Positions 20,094 to 29,719 of a stretch of DNA of 57,490 nt are shown here, one piece after another. The translations under genes and the position numbers were made by a program. Origin of the DNA: Sediminimonas sp. (GTDB lineage Bacteria > Pseudomonadota > Alphaproteobacteria > Rhodobacterales > Rhodobacteraceae); NCBI RefSeq assembly GCF_024637375.1, contig NZ_JAGXFK010000053.1, positions 1 to 57,490 on the forward strand, written 5' to 3'. Below the pieces are notes generated by a model. The model was not told the origin of the DNA and searched no databases. It saw only the letters and a program-made list of their open reading frames with translations. Every line of letters starts with the position of its first letter. The first letter of the stretch is position 1.

Positions 20094-21305
20094 CTACGCG
20101 CTGCCGGATAGCTGGGCAAGGGGCAGCTCCAGCGCCGCGAGACGCTCGAAAAGCTGCGCGATCCCGTCGTTGTCGACATTGGCGAAGGCGATGCGTAGCT
20201 GCGCCTTCCCGTCCGCGTCACCGGCGGGCATGAACATGGTGCCGGGCAGGGCGAGGACGCCGGCCCGGCCCACCATGTCGCGCGCCAGCGCATCGGAAGG
20301 CGCCGCGAACGGGTGGCGCAGGTAGGCGAAATAGGCCCCCGCGCCCATTAGGCGCCAGCCGCGTGCTTCGAGCGCCGGCATGCCCGCCTCGATCGCCGCG
20401 CGCCGCGAGAGGATCTCGGCGCGCTCGCCGGCCAGCCACTGGCGCAGGGTACGCATGCCTTCCAGCGCTGCGATCTGGCCCAGTTGGTTGGGGCAAATGG
20501 TGACCGTGTCGAGGAATTTCTCGGCCTCGGCCAGGCGCGCGGCGCTGGCCACCATCGCCCCGACCCGGTGGCCGGTCAGCCGGTAGGCCTTGGAAAAGGA
20601 ATAGAGATGAATCAGGGTCGCGTCCCAGTCGGGATCGGCGAACAGCGTGTGCGGAGCGCCGTCGCGGCTGTGGAAATCGCGGTAGGTCTCATCGACGATG
20701 AGCGCCAACCCGTGCGCGCGCGCCATATCGGCGAAGGCCCGGATCAGATCGGGCGGATATTCGACCCCGCCGGGGTTGTTGGGCGTGACCAGAACGATGG
20801 CCCGCGTGCGCGGCCCGATCAGGGTGGCGGCGCGCTCGGGGTCGGGCAGCAGGGTGGGCCCCGTCGGCAGCGGCACCGCGGTGGCGCCGGCCATGTCCAG
20901 CCACATCTTGTGGTTGAAATACCACGGCACCGGCAGGATCACCTCGTCGTTCGCGCCGCACAGCGTGGAGATGGCGGCGCAAAAGGCCTGGTTGCAGCCC
21001 GAGGTGATGGCGACCTGGCTTTCCGACACCTGACCGCCATAGGCCGTCGACCACTGCGCCGCCACCTCGGCGCGCAGTTCCGGCCGGCCGAGCACCGGGC
21101 CGTAAAGATGCGCCTGCGGGTCGGTCATCACCGCCTCGGCCATGGCGCGGCGCAGGGTCTCGGGCGGCGGGTCGACCGGCGCGGCCTGGCTGACGTTGAT
21201 CAGCGGGCGCTCGGGCGGGAAACTGACGCCGTCGAGCCAACGGCGCGCCTCCATGACGGGCGGGCGGAACGTGGCCTGTGTCCTGGCGGTCGAGGTGTCG
21301 CTCAC
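20094..21305 (-). CDS. Class I/II PLP-dependent aminotransferase
   Basis: 403 residues from GTG at 21305, chosen because AAAGGAGAA lies just upstream and because the longer frame would run back through a dispersed repeat. Fold type I aminotransferase: ITSGCNQAF (cofactor phosphate site), VTPNNPGG, IVDETYRDF and the PLP lysine in YSFSKAYRLTGHRVG. The C-terminal arginine that binds the substrate carboxylate is in LRIAFANVD. The amino acid substrate cannot be read from the sequence. Neighbours (ppiD, gpt) do not suggest a pathway. Confidence 0.88.
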   Translation of the reverse strand: MSDTSTARTQATFRPPVMEARRWLDGVSFPPERPLINVSQAAPVDPPPETLRRAMAEAVMTDPQAHLYGPVLGRPELRAEVAAQWSTAYGGQVSESQVAITSGCNQAFCAAISTLCGANDEVILPVPWYFNHKMWLDMAGATAVPLPTGPTLLPDPERAATLIGPRTRAIVLVTPNNPGGVEYPPDLIRAFADMARAHGLALIVDETYRDFHSRDGAPHTLFADPDWDATLIHLYSFSKAYRLTGHRVGAMVASAARLAEAEKFLDTVTICPNQLGQIAALEGMRTLRQWLAGERAEILSRRAAIEAGMPALEARGWRLMGAGAYFAYLRHPFAAPSDALARDMVGRAGVLALPGTMFMPAGDADGKAQLRIAFANVDNDGIAQLFERLAALELPLAQLSGSA

Positions 21306-21330
21306 GTGGGGTTCTCCTTTCGGGCCGGGC

Positions 21331-21381
21331 AGGGGGCGCTGCCCCCTCTTGGCCTGCGGCCAATTCACCCCCGGAGTATTT
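21331..21381 (+). repeat. Dispersed intergenic hairpin repeat, copy 2
   Basis: Hairpin AGGGGGC-GCT-GCCCCCT (21331-21347), hairpin TTGGCC-TGC-GGCCAA (21349-21363), then CCCCCGGAGTATTT. Same plan and orientation as the copy at 16602. It lies between gpt and the aminotransferase, both on the minus strand, just before the ribosome binding site of the latter. Confidence 0.8.
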
Positions 21382-21419
21382 CGTGAAAGGCGAAATGCCG
21401 GGGCTTGTCGCCGCTTGTG

Positions 21420-21926
21420 TCAGTCGCGGCCGCGATAGGGTTCGACATATTGCAGGGCCATGTCCCAGGGGAAGAATATCCAGGTGTCCTGGCTGACCTC
21501 GGTGATGAAGGTGTCGACCTGCGCGCGCCCCGCCGGCTTGGCGTAGACGGTGGCGAAATGGGCCTTCGGGTAGCGCGCGCGCACCAATTCCAGCGTTTTG
21601 CCGCTGTCGACAAGGTCGTCGACGATCAACACCCCCTCGCCGTCGCCGACCAGCGCCGCATCGGGCGCCTTGAGCACGTTCGCCTCGGCGCGGGTCTGGT
21701 GGTTGTAGGACTTGACCGCGATCGTGTCGACGATGCGGATGTCCAGCTCGCGCGCGACGATCATCGCCGGTGCCATGCCGCCGCGGGTGATCGCCACCAC
21801 CACGCGCCAGCCGCCGTCGTCCTGGGGGGCGAATTCCTGCAGGCGCCAGGCCAGGGCGCGGCTGTCGCGGTGGATCTGGTCCCAGCTGATGTGAAACCCC
21901 TTTTCATGGGGCAGACGATCGGTCAT
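21420..21926 (-). CDS. gpt: Xanthine(-guanine) phosphoribosyltransferase
   Basis: 168 residues. Purine salvage enzyme that joins xanthine or guanine to PRPP. The PRPP-binding loop [19 protein letters not shown] is intact, as are the N-terminal [17 protein letters not shown] and the C-terminal [19 protein letters not shown] typical of the XGPRT family. It lies between fabI and the aminotransferase on the minus strand. Confidence 0.95.
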   Translation of the reverse strand: MTDRLPHEKGFHISWDQIHRDSRALAWRLQEFAPQDDGGWRVVVAITRGGMAPAMIVARELDIRIVDTIAVKSYNHQTRAEANVLKAPDAALVGDGEGVLIVDDLVDSGKTLELVRARYPKAHFATVYAKPAGRAQVDTFITEVSQDTWIFFPWDMALQYVEPYRGRD

Positions 21927-21965
21927 GCGGGCCTCATGGCAATGGTGACGGGCGGCGGCGCGCGC

Positions 21966-22775
21966 TTAGCGCGTCGCGTCGATGTCGGGGGCGTCGACGG
22001 CTTTCATGCCCACGACGTGATAACCGGCGTCGACGTGCAGCGTCTCGCCGGTGGTGCCCGAGGCAAGATCGCTGAGCAGGTAAAGCGCCGATTTGCCCAC
22101 GTCGTCGATGGTCACGTTGCGCCGCAGCGGCGAGTTCAGCTCGTTCCACTTCATGATGTAGCGGAAATCGCCGATGCCGCTGGCCGCCAGCGTCTTTATC
22201 GGGCCGGCGCTGAGGGCGTTGACGCGGATGCCGTCCTTGCCAAGGTCTTCGGCCAGGTACTTGACCGATGCCTCGAGCGCCGCCTTGGCGACGCCCATGA
22301 CGTTGTAGTGCGGCATCACCTGTTCGGCGCCGTAATAGGTCAGCGTCAGCATCGAGCCGCCGTCGCCCATCAGTTTCTCGGCACGCCGCGCCACGGCGGT
22401 GAATGAATAGACGGAGATATCCATCGTGCTGGCGAAGTTCTCGCGACTGGTTTCGATGTAGCGGCCGCGCAGTTCGTTCTTGTCGGAATAGCCGATCGCG
22501 TGAACGATGAAGTCGAGCCCACCCCACGCCTCTTCGATGCCGGCGAAAGTCGCGTCGATCGACGCCGGGTCGCCCACGTCGCAGTCGAAAAGCAGCGTGG
22601 CGCCGAGCTGTTCGGCCAGGGGCGCCACGCGCTTGTGGAAGGGCGCCCCCATGTAGGTGAAGGCCAGTTCCGCCCCGGCATCCGCACAGGCTCGGGCAAT
22701 CCCCCAGGCCAACGACTTGTCGTTGGCCAGCCCCATGATGAGCCCGCGCTTGCCGGCCATGAGTTCATTTGACAT
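21966..22775 (-). CDS. fabI: Enoyl-[acyl-carrier-protein] reductase (NADH) FabI
   Basis: 269 residues from the ATG at 22775 (MSNELMAGKRGLIMGLANDK). Rossmann-fold enzyme of the atypical short-chain dehydrogenase type that catalyses the last reduction in each fatty-acid elongation cycle. The cofactor motif GLANDKSLAWGIA and the catalytic Tyr-x6-Lys in YYGAEQVMPHYNVMGVAKA are present; this is the segment targeted by triclosan. Divergent from pdxH, with 109 bp between the starts. Confidence 0.96.
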   Translation of the reverse strand: MSNELMAGKRGLIMGLANDKSLAWGIARACADAGAELAFTYMGAPFHKRVAPLAEQLGATLLFDCDVGDPASIDATFAGIEEAWGGLDFIVHAIGYSDKNELRGRYIETSRENFASTMDISVYSFTAVARRAEKLMGDGGSMLTLTYYGAEQVMPHYNVMGVAKAALEASVKYLAEDLGKDGIRVNALSAGPIKTLAASGIGDFRYIMKWNELNSPLRRNVTIDDVGKSALYLLSDLASGTTGETLHVDAGYHVVGMKAVDAPDIDATR

Positions 22776-22884
22776 CGCGCTATCCCCGCCCAGTATTGTC
22801 CCTGCAATTCCTTTATGGGATCGGCACTGATCCATCAAGGGCGGCAACGCCGACGCCGCCGCGACAGCAGGGATAATATCGGGA

Positions 22885-23490
22885 ATGAGCGACAGAACAG
22901 GCATCTTTGCGGGCGACGACCCGTTCGAGATCGCGCGGCAATGGCTGGCGGAAGCCGAGCACAGCGAGATCAACGACCCCAACGCCATCGCGCTGGCCAC
23001 GGTGGACGAGGCCGGCATGCCCAATGCCCGGATGGTGCTGCTCAAGGAAATCGAGGCGGATGCCTTCGTGTTCTATACCAATTTCGAGAGCACCAAGGCG
23101 CGCGAGATCGACCAGGCCGGCAAGGCTGCCTTCGTGATGCACTGGAAATCGCTGCGCCGGCAAATCCGGGTGCGCGGCACCGTCACCCGCGAGGAAGGCC
23201 CCAAGGCCGATGAATACTACGCTTCGCGCTCGCTCAAGAGCCGGCTGGGCGCCTGGGCGTCGCGGCAGTCGCGGCCGCTGGAATCGCGTACCGCGCTGAT
23301 GGCCGAGGTGGCCCGCGTCACCGCCCGCAAGGGGGCCAACCCAGACAGGCCATCCTTTTGGGGGGGTTACCGAATCGCGCCGGATGAGATCGAGTTCTGG
23401 GCAGACGGGGCGTTTCGGCTTCACGACAGGTTCGCCTGGCGGCGGGAGGGGCCCGGTTTCGCGTGGACGATCACCCGATTGAACCCGTGA
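22885..23490 (+). CDS. pdxH: Pyridoxine/pyridoxamine 5'-phosphate oxidase
   Basis: 201 residues. FMN flavoprotein that oxidizes PNP and PMP to pyridoxal phosphate. Family motifs: [38 protein letters not shown] and the C-terminal [15 protein letters not shown]...RLHDR and WTITRLNP. It could supply the PLP used by the nearby aminotransferase, but the genes are divergent and this is only general metabolism. Confidence 0.97.
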   Translation: MSDRTGIFAGDDPFEIARQWLAEAEHSEINDPNAIALATVDEAGMPNARMVLLKEIEADAFVFYTNFESTKAREIDQAGKAAFVMHWKSLRRQIRVRGTVTREEGPKADEYYASRSLKSRLGAWASRQSRPLESRTALMAEVARVTARKGANPDRPSFWGGYRIAPDEIEFWADGAFRLHDRFAWRREGPGFAWTITRLNP

Positions 23491-23492
23491 CA

Positions 23493-23507
23493 TTCGCGTG
23501 ACGCGAA
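23493..23507 (+). terminator. Short hairpin after pdxH
   Basis: TTCGCG-TGA-CGCGAA two bases after the pdxH stop. A perfect 6-bp stem, but no T-run follows, so a terminator role is only possible. Confidence 0.35.
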
Positions 23508-23612
23508 ATGTAAGCGCCCGAAAAGAAACCAAGATTTTCCTTGCATTGCGGCGACGCTTTAGACCATGACACGGCTACCCGGGGATGGGTATGCAATGAT
23601 GGATGAGGAACT

Positions 23613-24152
23613 TTGACAGACGATGCGGACGAGAATCGCAGGGTATACGGTCAGGTAAAGTGGTTCGATCCCGGCAAGGGATTCGGGTTCGTGGTTGCGC
23701 AAGAAGGAGGGCCGGACATCCTGTTGCATGCGAATGTATTGCGCAATTTCGGACAAAGCTCGGTCGCCGACGGCGCCGGGATCGAGATCGTGGGGCAGGA
23801 AACGTCGCGCGGCATTCAGGCGATCGATGTGCTCGGGATCGACCCTCCCGACAGCGACGACACCGCGGTGCTGTCCGATTTCGAGGAGATCGACCCCGAA
23901 GTGATCCGCGCCGCGCCGCTGGAGCCGGCCCGCGTCAAGTGGTTCGACAAGGCCAAGGGCTTCGGGTTCGGCAACGTGTTCGGGCGCGGCGAGGATGTGT
24001 TCATTCATATTGAGGTGCTGCGCCGCTCGGGGCTGGCCGATCTGCAGCCCGGCGAGGCTGTCGGCCTGCGCACGATCGAGGGCAAGCGCGGGCGCATGGC
24101 CACCGAGGTGTGCGCCTGGGAAATGGCGCTGCGCGAAGGGCCCGAGGCGTGA
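23613..24152 (+). CDS. Cold-shock protein with two CSD domains
   Basis: 179 residues. Two complete cold-shock (OB-fold) domains: residues about 10-75 (GQVKWFDPGKGFGFVVAQ) and about 105-170 (ARVKWFDKAKGFGFGNVF...EDVFIH). Each has the RNP1-type KGFGF core that binds single-stranded nucleic acid. Joined by an acidic linker (DSDDTAVLSDFEEIDPE). Double-domain CSPs are common in alphaproteobacteria. I use the TTG at 23613 because TGAGGAA lies immediately upstream. The stop overlaps the next ATG (TGATG). Confidence 0.92.
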   Translation: MTDDADENRRVYGQVKWFDPGKGFGFVVAQEGGPDILLHANVLRNFGQSSVADGAGIEIVGQETSRGIQAIDVLGIDPPDSDDTAVLSDFEEIDPEVIRAAPLEPARVKWFDKAKGFGFGNVFGRGEDVFIHIEVLRRSGLADLQPGEAVGLRTIEGKRGRMATEVCAWEMALREGPEA

Positions 24153-24622
24153 TGCGCGCCCTGGTGGCCCTGGCCCTGTGGGCGGGGCTTGCCGCGACCA
24201 CCGTGGCCGGCGCGCCGGCCTGCCGCGAAGATCGGGTGGCGCTGCGCGGTGATTGGGGACGCGCCTTTTTCACCGTCGAGGTCGCCGAGACCCCGCAGGC
24301 CCGTTCACGCGGGCTGATGCACCGCGAAACCATGCCGCGCGGCAGCGGCATGCTGTTCGTCTATGACCGGCCCCAGCGGGTGGCGTTCTGGATGAAAAAC
24401 ACGCTCATTCCGCTCGACATGATCTTTGCCGATGCCACGGGTACCGTGCGCCGCGTCCACCACATGGCGCGCCCGCACGACGAGACGCCGATTCCCGGCC
24501 AGGGCCCGGTCAAGCTGGTGCTGGAGATCAACGGTGGGCTGGCGCGCGCCTTGGGCATCGCGCCGGGTGCGCAACTGCGCCATCCTGCCATCGACCAGGA
24601 CCGCGCTGCCTGGCCGTGCTGA
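24152..24622 (+). CDS. DUF192 family exported protein
   Basis: 156 residues from the ATG at 24152, which shares one base with the upstream stop. A signal peptide (residues 1-20, cleavage near VAGAPA) leads into a DUF192 domain: RSRGLMHRETMPRGSGMLFVYDRPQRVAFWMKNTLIPLDMIF...VHHM and VLEINGGLA. The family is small, periplasmic and of unknown function, although its fold has been linked to envelope and polysaccharide contexts. Translational coupling to the cold-shock gene is conspicuous but not explained. Confidence 0.88.
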   Translation: MRALVALALWAGLAATTVAGAPACREDRVALRGDWGRAFFTVEVAETPQARSRGLMHRETMPRGSGMLFVYDRPQRVAFWMKNTLIPLDMIFADATGTVRRVHHMARPHDETPIPGQGPVKLVLEINGGLARALGIAPGAQLRHPAIDQDRAAWPC

Positions 24623-24698
24623 GAGGCGCGGTTTTTGACGGCGCCGTGCGCAATGCCCTTTTCAAATCCGCCGCGCCGGTTTAGGTATCGCTCCGGTT

Positions 24699-24775
24699 CG
24701 GGGCGTGGCGCAGTCTGGTAGCGCACCTGTTTTGGGTACAGGGGGTCGTGAGTTCGAATCTCGCCGCCCCGACCA
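24699..24775 (+). tRNA. tRNA-Pro (anticodon TGG)
   Basis: A 77-nt cloverleaf with encoded CCA. Acceptor stem CGGGGCG/CGCCCCG, D-loop with AGTCTGGTA, anticodon stem CCTGT/ACAGG around loop TTTGGGT (anticodon TGG), T-loop GTTCGAATC, discriminator A. All stems pair. Confidence 0.97.
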
Positions 24776-25353
24776 CCGTCGCCATGGGTCATCGCGACTC
24801 GGGCGCGATCGGCCGGTTGGCGGCTCGGCAGCGGCTGTCACGACACATTCCCACCAGATATTGTGGCACAATTGCAAGGCTGCCCCATGGGTATGTCGTT
24901 AACTCTTATTTCCGTTCTGCGGATGCCATGCACGGCGCGACCTGAGGCACGGCATCAGTGCCACCCGGTAAGCGCCGCGAAAAACAGGCTTTTCGGCCCG
25001 TGCGGTGGTGTCCGCGAGGTGGCGGTCGGTCACATCGCCGGTGGCGCGGTGAATCAGCCGCGGTGTCGCGAAATCGCGTCAACAAAAATTGCTTTCAAAA
25101 AGATGAAAAAATCCGTTGTTCGCGGGCCGGGTTTGGGCCAGATTATGTAGGCCAGCGGAAATCGCCACTAAATGTAGTATGCGGTTGCTGGTTCGGGGAA
25201 AACAGACAATCCAAGCCGACCGGCTGCGACCGGTCGTTCGTGCCCTGTATGCAGGGCACGGGCCGGGCGAGCGATGTCTGCACCCCGACAACAGGCCAGG
25301 CGGCGTCAAGCCGCGCGAATTTGAAAACGCTGATCAATACGGGGCGCAGTGAC
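24776..25353 (+). promoter_or_regulatory. 578-bp non-coding region before nrdJ with two hairpins and possible NrdR boxes
   Basis: No convincing gene is seen here. It contains an A-rich stretch (25081-25112). A 16-bp dyad, CCACTAAATGTAGTAT (25165-25180), matches the NrdR box consensus ACACTATATATAGTGT at 12 of 16 positions; another, CCACCAGATATTGTGG (24851-24866), also matches at 12 if A/T positions count as equal. Two hairpins lie near the gene: CGACCGG/CCGGTCG (25217-25236) and GTGCCCTG-TATG-CAGGGCAC (25240-25259). NrdR boxes normally come as pairs about 31 bp apart, and I do not see that spacing, so the call is tentative. Confidence 0.35.
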
Positions 25354-28300
25354 ATGAAAATCGAAAGACAATTCACCACGGCAGGGCAGGACGCATACGC
25401 GGCGCTGGAATTCACCACCACCGCGTCGGAAATTCGCAACCCCGACGGCTCTGTGGTGTTCCGGCTCGACAATGTCGAGGTGCCCCGCGGCTGGAGCCAG
25501 GTGGCCTCGGACGTGATCGCGCAGAAGTATTTCCGTAAGGCGGGCGTCCCGGCGCGGCTCAAGCGGGTCCGCGAAAAGGGCGTGCCGTCGTTCCTGTGGC
25601 GCTCGGTCGCGGACGAGGCGGCACTGGCCGACCTGCCCGAGGCCGAACGCCGCATCGGCGAGACCAGCGCCAGGCACGTCTTCGACCGCCTGGCCGGCGC
25701 CTGGGCCTACTGGGGCTGGAAGGGCGGCTATTTCACCACCGAAGAGGACGCGCGCGCCTATTATGACGAGATGCGCTATATCCTGGCGGCGCAAATGGGC
25801 GCGCCCAACTCCCCGCAATGGTTCAACACCGGGCTGCACTGGGCCTACGGCATCGACGGGCCGGGGCAGGGGCACTATTATGTCGACTACAAGACCGGCA
25901 AGCTGACCCGCTCGACCAGCGCCTACGAGCACCCGCAACCGCACGCCTGTTTTATCCAGTCGGTCAAGGACGACCTGGTCAGCGATGGCGGCATCATGGA
26001 TCTGTGGGTCCGCGAGGCGCGGCTGTTCAAGTACGGCTCGGGCACCGGCACCAACTTTTCAAGCCTGCGCGGCGAGGGTGAGCCGCTTTCGGGCGGCGGC
26101 AAGTCGTCCGGCCTGATGGGCTTTCTCAAGATCGGCGACCGGGCGGCGGGCGCCATCAAGTCGGGCGGCACCACGCGTCGCGCCGCCAAGATGGTGATTG
26201 CCGATGTCGATCACCCCGATATCGAGGAATTCATCAACTGGAAGGTGATCGAGGAGCAGAAGGTCGCCAGCATCGTCGCCGGCTCCAAGATGCACGAGGC
26301 GCGGCTCAACGACATCTTCGCCGCGATCCGCGCCTGGGACGGCAGCGCCGAGGATGCGGTCGACCCCAAGGCCAACGCCGCGCTCAAGGCGGCGATCCGT
26401 GCCGCAAAGCAGGTGCAGATTCCCGAAACCTACGTCAAGCGGGTGCTTGACTATGCGCGTCAGGGCTATGCCAGCATCGAGTTTCCCACCTATGACACCG
26501 ATTGGGATTCCGAGGCCTATGCCAGCGTATCGGGCCAGAATTCCAACAACTCGATCCGGGTCACCGACGCCTTTCTCAAGGCGGTCGCGGACGACAGCAA
26601 CTGGGAACTGATCCGGCGCACCGACGGCTCGGTCGCCAGGACCGTTCGCGCTCGCGATCTGTGGGAAGATATCGGCCACGCCGCCTGGGCTTGCGCCGAT
26701 CCGGGCATCCAGTATCACGACACCGTCAACGCCTGGCACACCTGCCCCGAAGATGGCGCGATCCGCGGCTCGAACCCGTGCTCGGAATACATGTTCCTCG
26801 ATGACACGGCCTGCAACCTGGCATCGATGAACCTGCTCAAGTTCTACCATAACGGGGAATTCGACGCCGAAAGCTACATGCACGCCACCCGGCTGTGGAC
26901 GCTGACGCTGGAAATCAGCGTCACCATGGCGCAGTTCCCGTCGAAGGAAATCGCGCGGCTTTCCTATGAATTCCGCACGCTGGGCCTGGGCTATGCCAAT
27001 ATCGGCGGGCTGCTGATGAACATGGGGCTGGGGTATGACTCGCCCGAGGGCCGCGCCATGGCCGGCGCGCTGACCGCGATCATGACCGGCGTATCTTATG
27101 CCACCAGCGCCGAAATGGCGGGCGAGTTGGGCGCGTTCGCGGGGTACGAACGCAACGCCGCCCATATGCTGCGGGTGATCCGCAACCACCGCACCGCCGC
27201 CTATGGCGCGAACGACGGGTACGAGGATCTGGCGGTCAAGCCTGTTGCACTGGACCATGGCAATTGCCCCGATGCGCGGCTGGTCGAACTGGCCAAGTCG
27301 AGCTGGGACGAAGCGCTGCGCCTGGGCGAGAGCAACGGCTATCGCAACGCGCAGGTATCGGTGATCGCGCCCACGGGCACGATCGGGCTGGTGATGGATT
27401 GCGACACCACCGGCATCGAGCCCGATTTCGCGCTGGTGAAGTTCAAGAAACTGGCCGGCGGCGGCTATTTCAAGATCATCAACCAGTCGGTGCCCGCGGC
27501 ACTGGAAAAGCTGGGCTACGGCCCGGCGCAGATCGAGGAGATCGTGGCCTATGCCGTGGGTCACGGCAGCATCGGTAACGCACCAGGCATCAACACCAAT
27601 TCGTTGATCGCCAAGGGCTTCGGCCCGGGCGAGATCGAGAAGGTCGAGGCCGCGCTCGGCAGTGCCTTCGATATCCGTTTCGTGTTCAACCAGTGGACGC
27701 TGGGCGCCGAGTTCTGCACCAACGTGCTGGGCATCCCGGCCGAGCGGCTGAACGATCCGACCTTCGACATGCTCACCTATCTGGGCTACTCGAAGGCCGA
27801 TATTGAGGCGACCAACGACCATGTCTGCGGGACCATGACGCTGGAAGGGGCGCCGCATCTGAGCCCCTCGCATTACCACATCTTCGATTGCGCCAACCCA
27901 TGCGGCAAGCGGGGCAAGCGGTTCCTCAGCGTCGACAGCCACATCTACATGATGGCGGCGGCGCAGAGCTTCATCTCGGGGGCGATTTCCAAGACCATCA
28001 ACATGCCCAACGATGCCACCATCGAGGACTGCCAGCGCGCCTATGAACTCAGTTGGTCGCTGGGGGTGAAGGCCAACGCGCTTTACCGCGACGGCTCGAA
28101 ACTCAGCCAGCCGCTCGCTTCGGCGCTGGTCGAGGACGACGACGAGGCGGCCGAGGTGCTGGAAACCGGCAGCCAGCACGACAAGGCCGCCATGCTGGCC
28201 GAGAAGATCGTCGAGAAAGTGGTGGTGCGCGAAGTGGCCCGCGGGCGCGAAAAGCTGCCCGAGCGGCGCAAGGGCTACACCCAGAAGGCGGTGATCGGCG

Positions 28301-29055
28301 GGCACAAGGTATACTTGCGCACCGGCGAGTACGAGGATGGCAACATCGGCGAGATCTTTATCGACATGCACAAGGAAGGTGCGGGTTTCCGCGCCATGAT
28401 GAACAACTTCGCCATCGCGGTATCGGTGGGCCTGCAATACGGCGTGCCGCTGGAAGAGTTCGTGGATGCCTTCACCTTCACCAAGTTCGAGCCCGCGGGC
28501 CTGGTGCAGGGCAACGACAGCATCAAGAACGCCACCTCGATCCTCGACTACATCTTCCGCGAACTCGCGGTCAGCTACCTCGACCGCACCGACCTGGCGC
28601 ATGTCAAACCCGTGGGCGCCAGCTTTGACGACATCGGTCACGGCGAGGAGGAGGGCGTCGGCAACGTGTCGGAGTTGAGCGATACTGCCGCCAGCCGGTC
28701 GCTGGAGGTGCTCAAGCAGATCAGTTCCACCGGCTATCTGCGCAAGCGGCTGCCGCACGAGTTGATGGTGCTCAACGGCGGGCAGGCCGATGCGGCGACG
28801 CTGTCGGCCACCGGCGAGACGGTTCAGACGTTCGACCGTGTCACCGCCGGCGGCGCCGAGTTGCGCACCGTTGCGACACGGTCGGTTTCGGCCGCGGCGG
28901 TCACCGCGGGGAGCACCGGCATCGACCCCCGCAGCAAGGCCCGCATGCAGGGCTACGAGGGCGAGGCCTGCGGCGAATGCGGCAACTACACGCTGGTGCG
29001 CAACGGCACCTGCATGAAGTGCAACACCTGCGGCGGCACGAGCGGGTGCAGTTGA
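25354..29055 (+). CDS. nrdJ: Adenosylcobalamin-dependent (class II) ribonucleoside-diphosphate reductase
   Basis: 1233 residues from the ATG at 25354 ([20 protein letters not shown]); the frame is open further upstream but without conserved sequence. It reduces ribonucleotides with a radical from coenzyme B12, independent of oxygen. Motifs: [26 protein letters not shown] (first active-site cysteine), [36 protein letters not shown] (catalytic Cys/Glu) and [20 protein letters not shown]. The C-terminus CGECGNYTL...[13 protein letters not shown] is a cysteine-rich tail that re-reduces the active site. Followed by a hairpin terminator. Confidence 0.97.
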   Translation: MKIERQFTTAGQDAYAALEFTTTASEIRNPDGSVVFRLDNVEVPRGWSQVASDVIAQKYFRKAGVPARLKRVREKGVPSFLWRSVADEAALADLPEAERRIGETSARHVFDRLAGAWAYWGWKGGYFTTEEDARAYYDEMRYILAAQMGAPNSPQWFNTGLHWAYGIDGPGQGHYYVDYKTGKLTRSTSAYEHPQPHACFIQSVKDDLVSDGGIMDLWVREARLFKYGSGTGTNFSSLRGEGEPLSGGGKSSGLMGFLKIGDRAAGAIKSGGTTRRAAKMVIADVDHPDIEEFINWKVIEEQKVASIVAGSKMHEARLNDIFAAIRAWDGSAEDAVDPKANAALKAAIRAAKQVQIPETYVKRVLDYARQGYASIEFPTYDTDWDSEAYASVSGQNSNNSIRVTDAFLKAVADDSNWELIRRTDGSVARTVRARDLWEDIGHAAWACADPGIQYHDTVNAWHTCPEDGAIRGSNPCSEYMFLDDTACNLASMNLLKFYHNGEFDAESYMHATRLWTLTLEISVTMAQFPSKEIARLSYEFRTLGLGYANIGGLLMNMGLGYDSPEGRAMAGALTAIMTGVSYATSAEMAGELGAFAGYERNAAHMLRVIRNHRTAAYGANDGYEDLAVKPVALDHGNCPDARLVELAKSSWDEALRLGESNGYRNAQVSVIAPTGTIGLVMDCDTTGIEPDFALVKFKKLAGGGYFKIINQSVPAALEKLGYGPAQIEEIVAYAVGHGSIGNAPGINTNSLIAKGFGPGEIEKVEAALGSAFDIRFVFNQWTLGAEFCTNVLGIPAERLNDPTFDMLTYLGYSKADIEATNDHVCGTMTLEGAPHLSPSHYHIFDCANPCGKRGKRFLSVDSHIYMMAAAQSFISGAISKTINMPNDATIEDCQRAYELSWSLGVKANALYRDGSKLSQPLASALVEDDDEAAEVLETGSQHDKAAMLAEKIVEKVVVREVARGREKLPERRKGYTQKAVIGGHKVYLRTGEYEDGNIGEIFIDMHKEGAGFRAMMNNFAIAVSVGLQYGVPLEEFVDAFTFTKFEPAGLVQGNDSIKNATSILDYIFRELAVSYLDRTDLAHVKPVGASFDDIGHGEEEGVGNVSELSDTAASRSLEVLKQISSTGYLRKRLPHELMVLNGGQADAATLSATGETVQTFDRVTAGGAELRTVATRSVSAAAVTAGSTGIDPRSKARMQGYEGEACGECGNYTLVRNGTCMKCNTCGGTSGCS

Positions 29056-29069
29056 GGAAATTGAGGGTT

Positions 29070-29097
29070 GGGGACCGGTGTTGCAGCACCGGTCCCC
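29070..29097 (+). terminator. Terminator hairpin of nrdJ
   Basis: GGGGACCGGTG, loop TTGCAG, CACCGGTCCCC: a perfect 11-bp stem starting 14 bp after the nrdJ stop. The tail GGCTCTTCCC is only weakly T-rich. Confidence 0.75.
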
Positions 29098-29268
29098 GGC
29101 TCTTCCCTCGCCTGATCAGTGCGGGCGAAGGAATAACCAAATCGGCCAAAGGTCGATTGAGTGAAGCCAAACAGAAGCGGATTTGGAGATCAATAACGCA
29201 CTGAGTTACGCACAGATCTGACCCCAACATATTCGGGAAATCTGTGGATAAACTGGAGCACAATAGCA

Positions 29269-29499
29269 ATGACCAAGAAAGAGAACTATTGGACCTCCCC
29301 TCGCGCAGATGGGCGATGGGCTTCGCAAAGAGAGGGTAGTCAGAGACCGTCTCGGGTTTTCGATACCCAGAGAGAATCTTGGGAGTATTCGCAAGACAGG
29401 GCTCGCGATACCGGCGGCGAAGCCATTCTTCAGGGACGAGGCGGGCAAATTAGAGAGCGTAACACCTACGGCAGAGATCCATTTCCTCCGAAGGGTTAG
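29269..29499 (+). CDS. Small DUF2188 domain protein
   Basis: 76 residues. The layout (YWTSPRADGRWASQREGSQRPSRVFDTQRESWEYSQDRARDTGGEAILQGRGGQIRERNTYGRDPFPPKG, about residues 7-76, given here in meaning: a W-x-R-EG core, a helix ending in the RDTGGE turn, then HGRDG-like and GRDPFPPKG segments) is that of DUF2188, a small fold of unknown function often found on accessory DNA. GGAG lies eight or nine bases before the ATG. The gene and its upstream 150 bp are visibly poorer in GC than their surroundings, which suggests transfer. It is closed off by its own terminator. Confidence 0.7.
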   Translation: MTKKENYWTSPRADGRWASQREGSQRPSRVFDTQRESWEYSQDRARDTGGEAILQGRGGQIRERNTYGRDPFPPKG

Positions 29500-29614
29500 G
29501 CCAAACCGGGTGTGACGCTCGAAGACAGGGCCGGGGCGGGTGCGCTCGCCCCGGGCCGATCGGGAAACAGGCGAGACGGCGAGCGGTCAACGATGCGCCC
29601 GATCGGCCAGACTG

Positions 29615-29640
29615 GGGGCGCCTGCGGGCGCCCCTTTTCT
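29615..29640 (+). terminator. Rho-independent terminator
   Basis: GGGGCGCC-TGCG-GGCGCCCC followed by TTTTCTTG. A strong 8-bp GC stem with a T-run, 115 bp after the DUF2188 gene and 80 bp before aioX, separating the two units. Confidence 0.88.
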
Positions 29641-29719
29641 TGTCCGGTGCCTTGCCGCCGCGCGCGGCGAGGCGTTAGGCTGTCTGATCGGGGCAGGGCA
29701 CATCCGGGGAGGAGACGCG

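Noticed and set aside
24863-25150. 95-codon open frame in the nrdJ upstream region
   Set aside because: No ribosome site, no recognizable domain, and it runs across the A-rich stretch and candidate regulatory dyads.
25138-25153. Second NrdR box, CCAGATTATGTAGGCC
   Set aside because: The right half does not match, and the distance to the better dyad (27 bp start to start) is not a whole number of helical turns.
24930-25350. Cobalamin riboswitch before nrdJ
   Set aside because: Fragments such as GGTGAATCAGCCGCGG look faintly like the core, but the B12 box and the CCCGC-ACTG segment are missing. I could not support the call by eye; a covariance search would decide.
26059-28758. Long open frame antisense to nrdJ, and similar long frames opposite aioA (34143-36467), trpE/ppiD (16737-20111) and ccmF (1257-3089)
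   Set aside because: High GC content removes stop codons from shadow frames. These are rich in Arg, His, Gly and Pro, show no domains, and lie exactly opposite well-supported genes.
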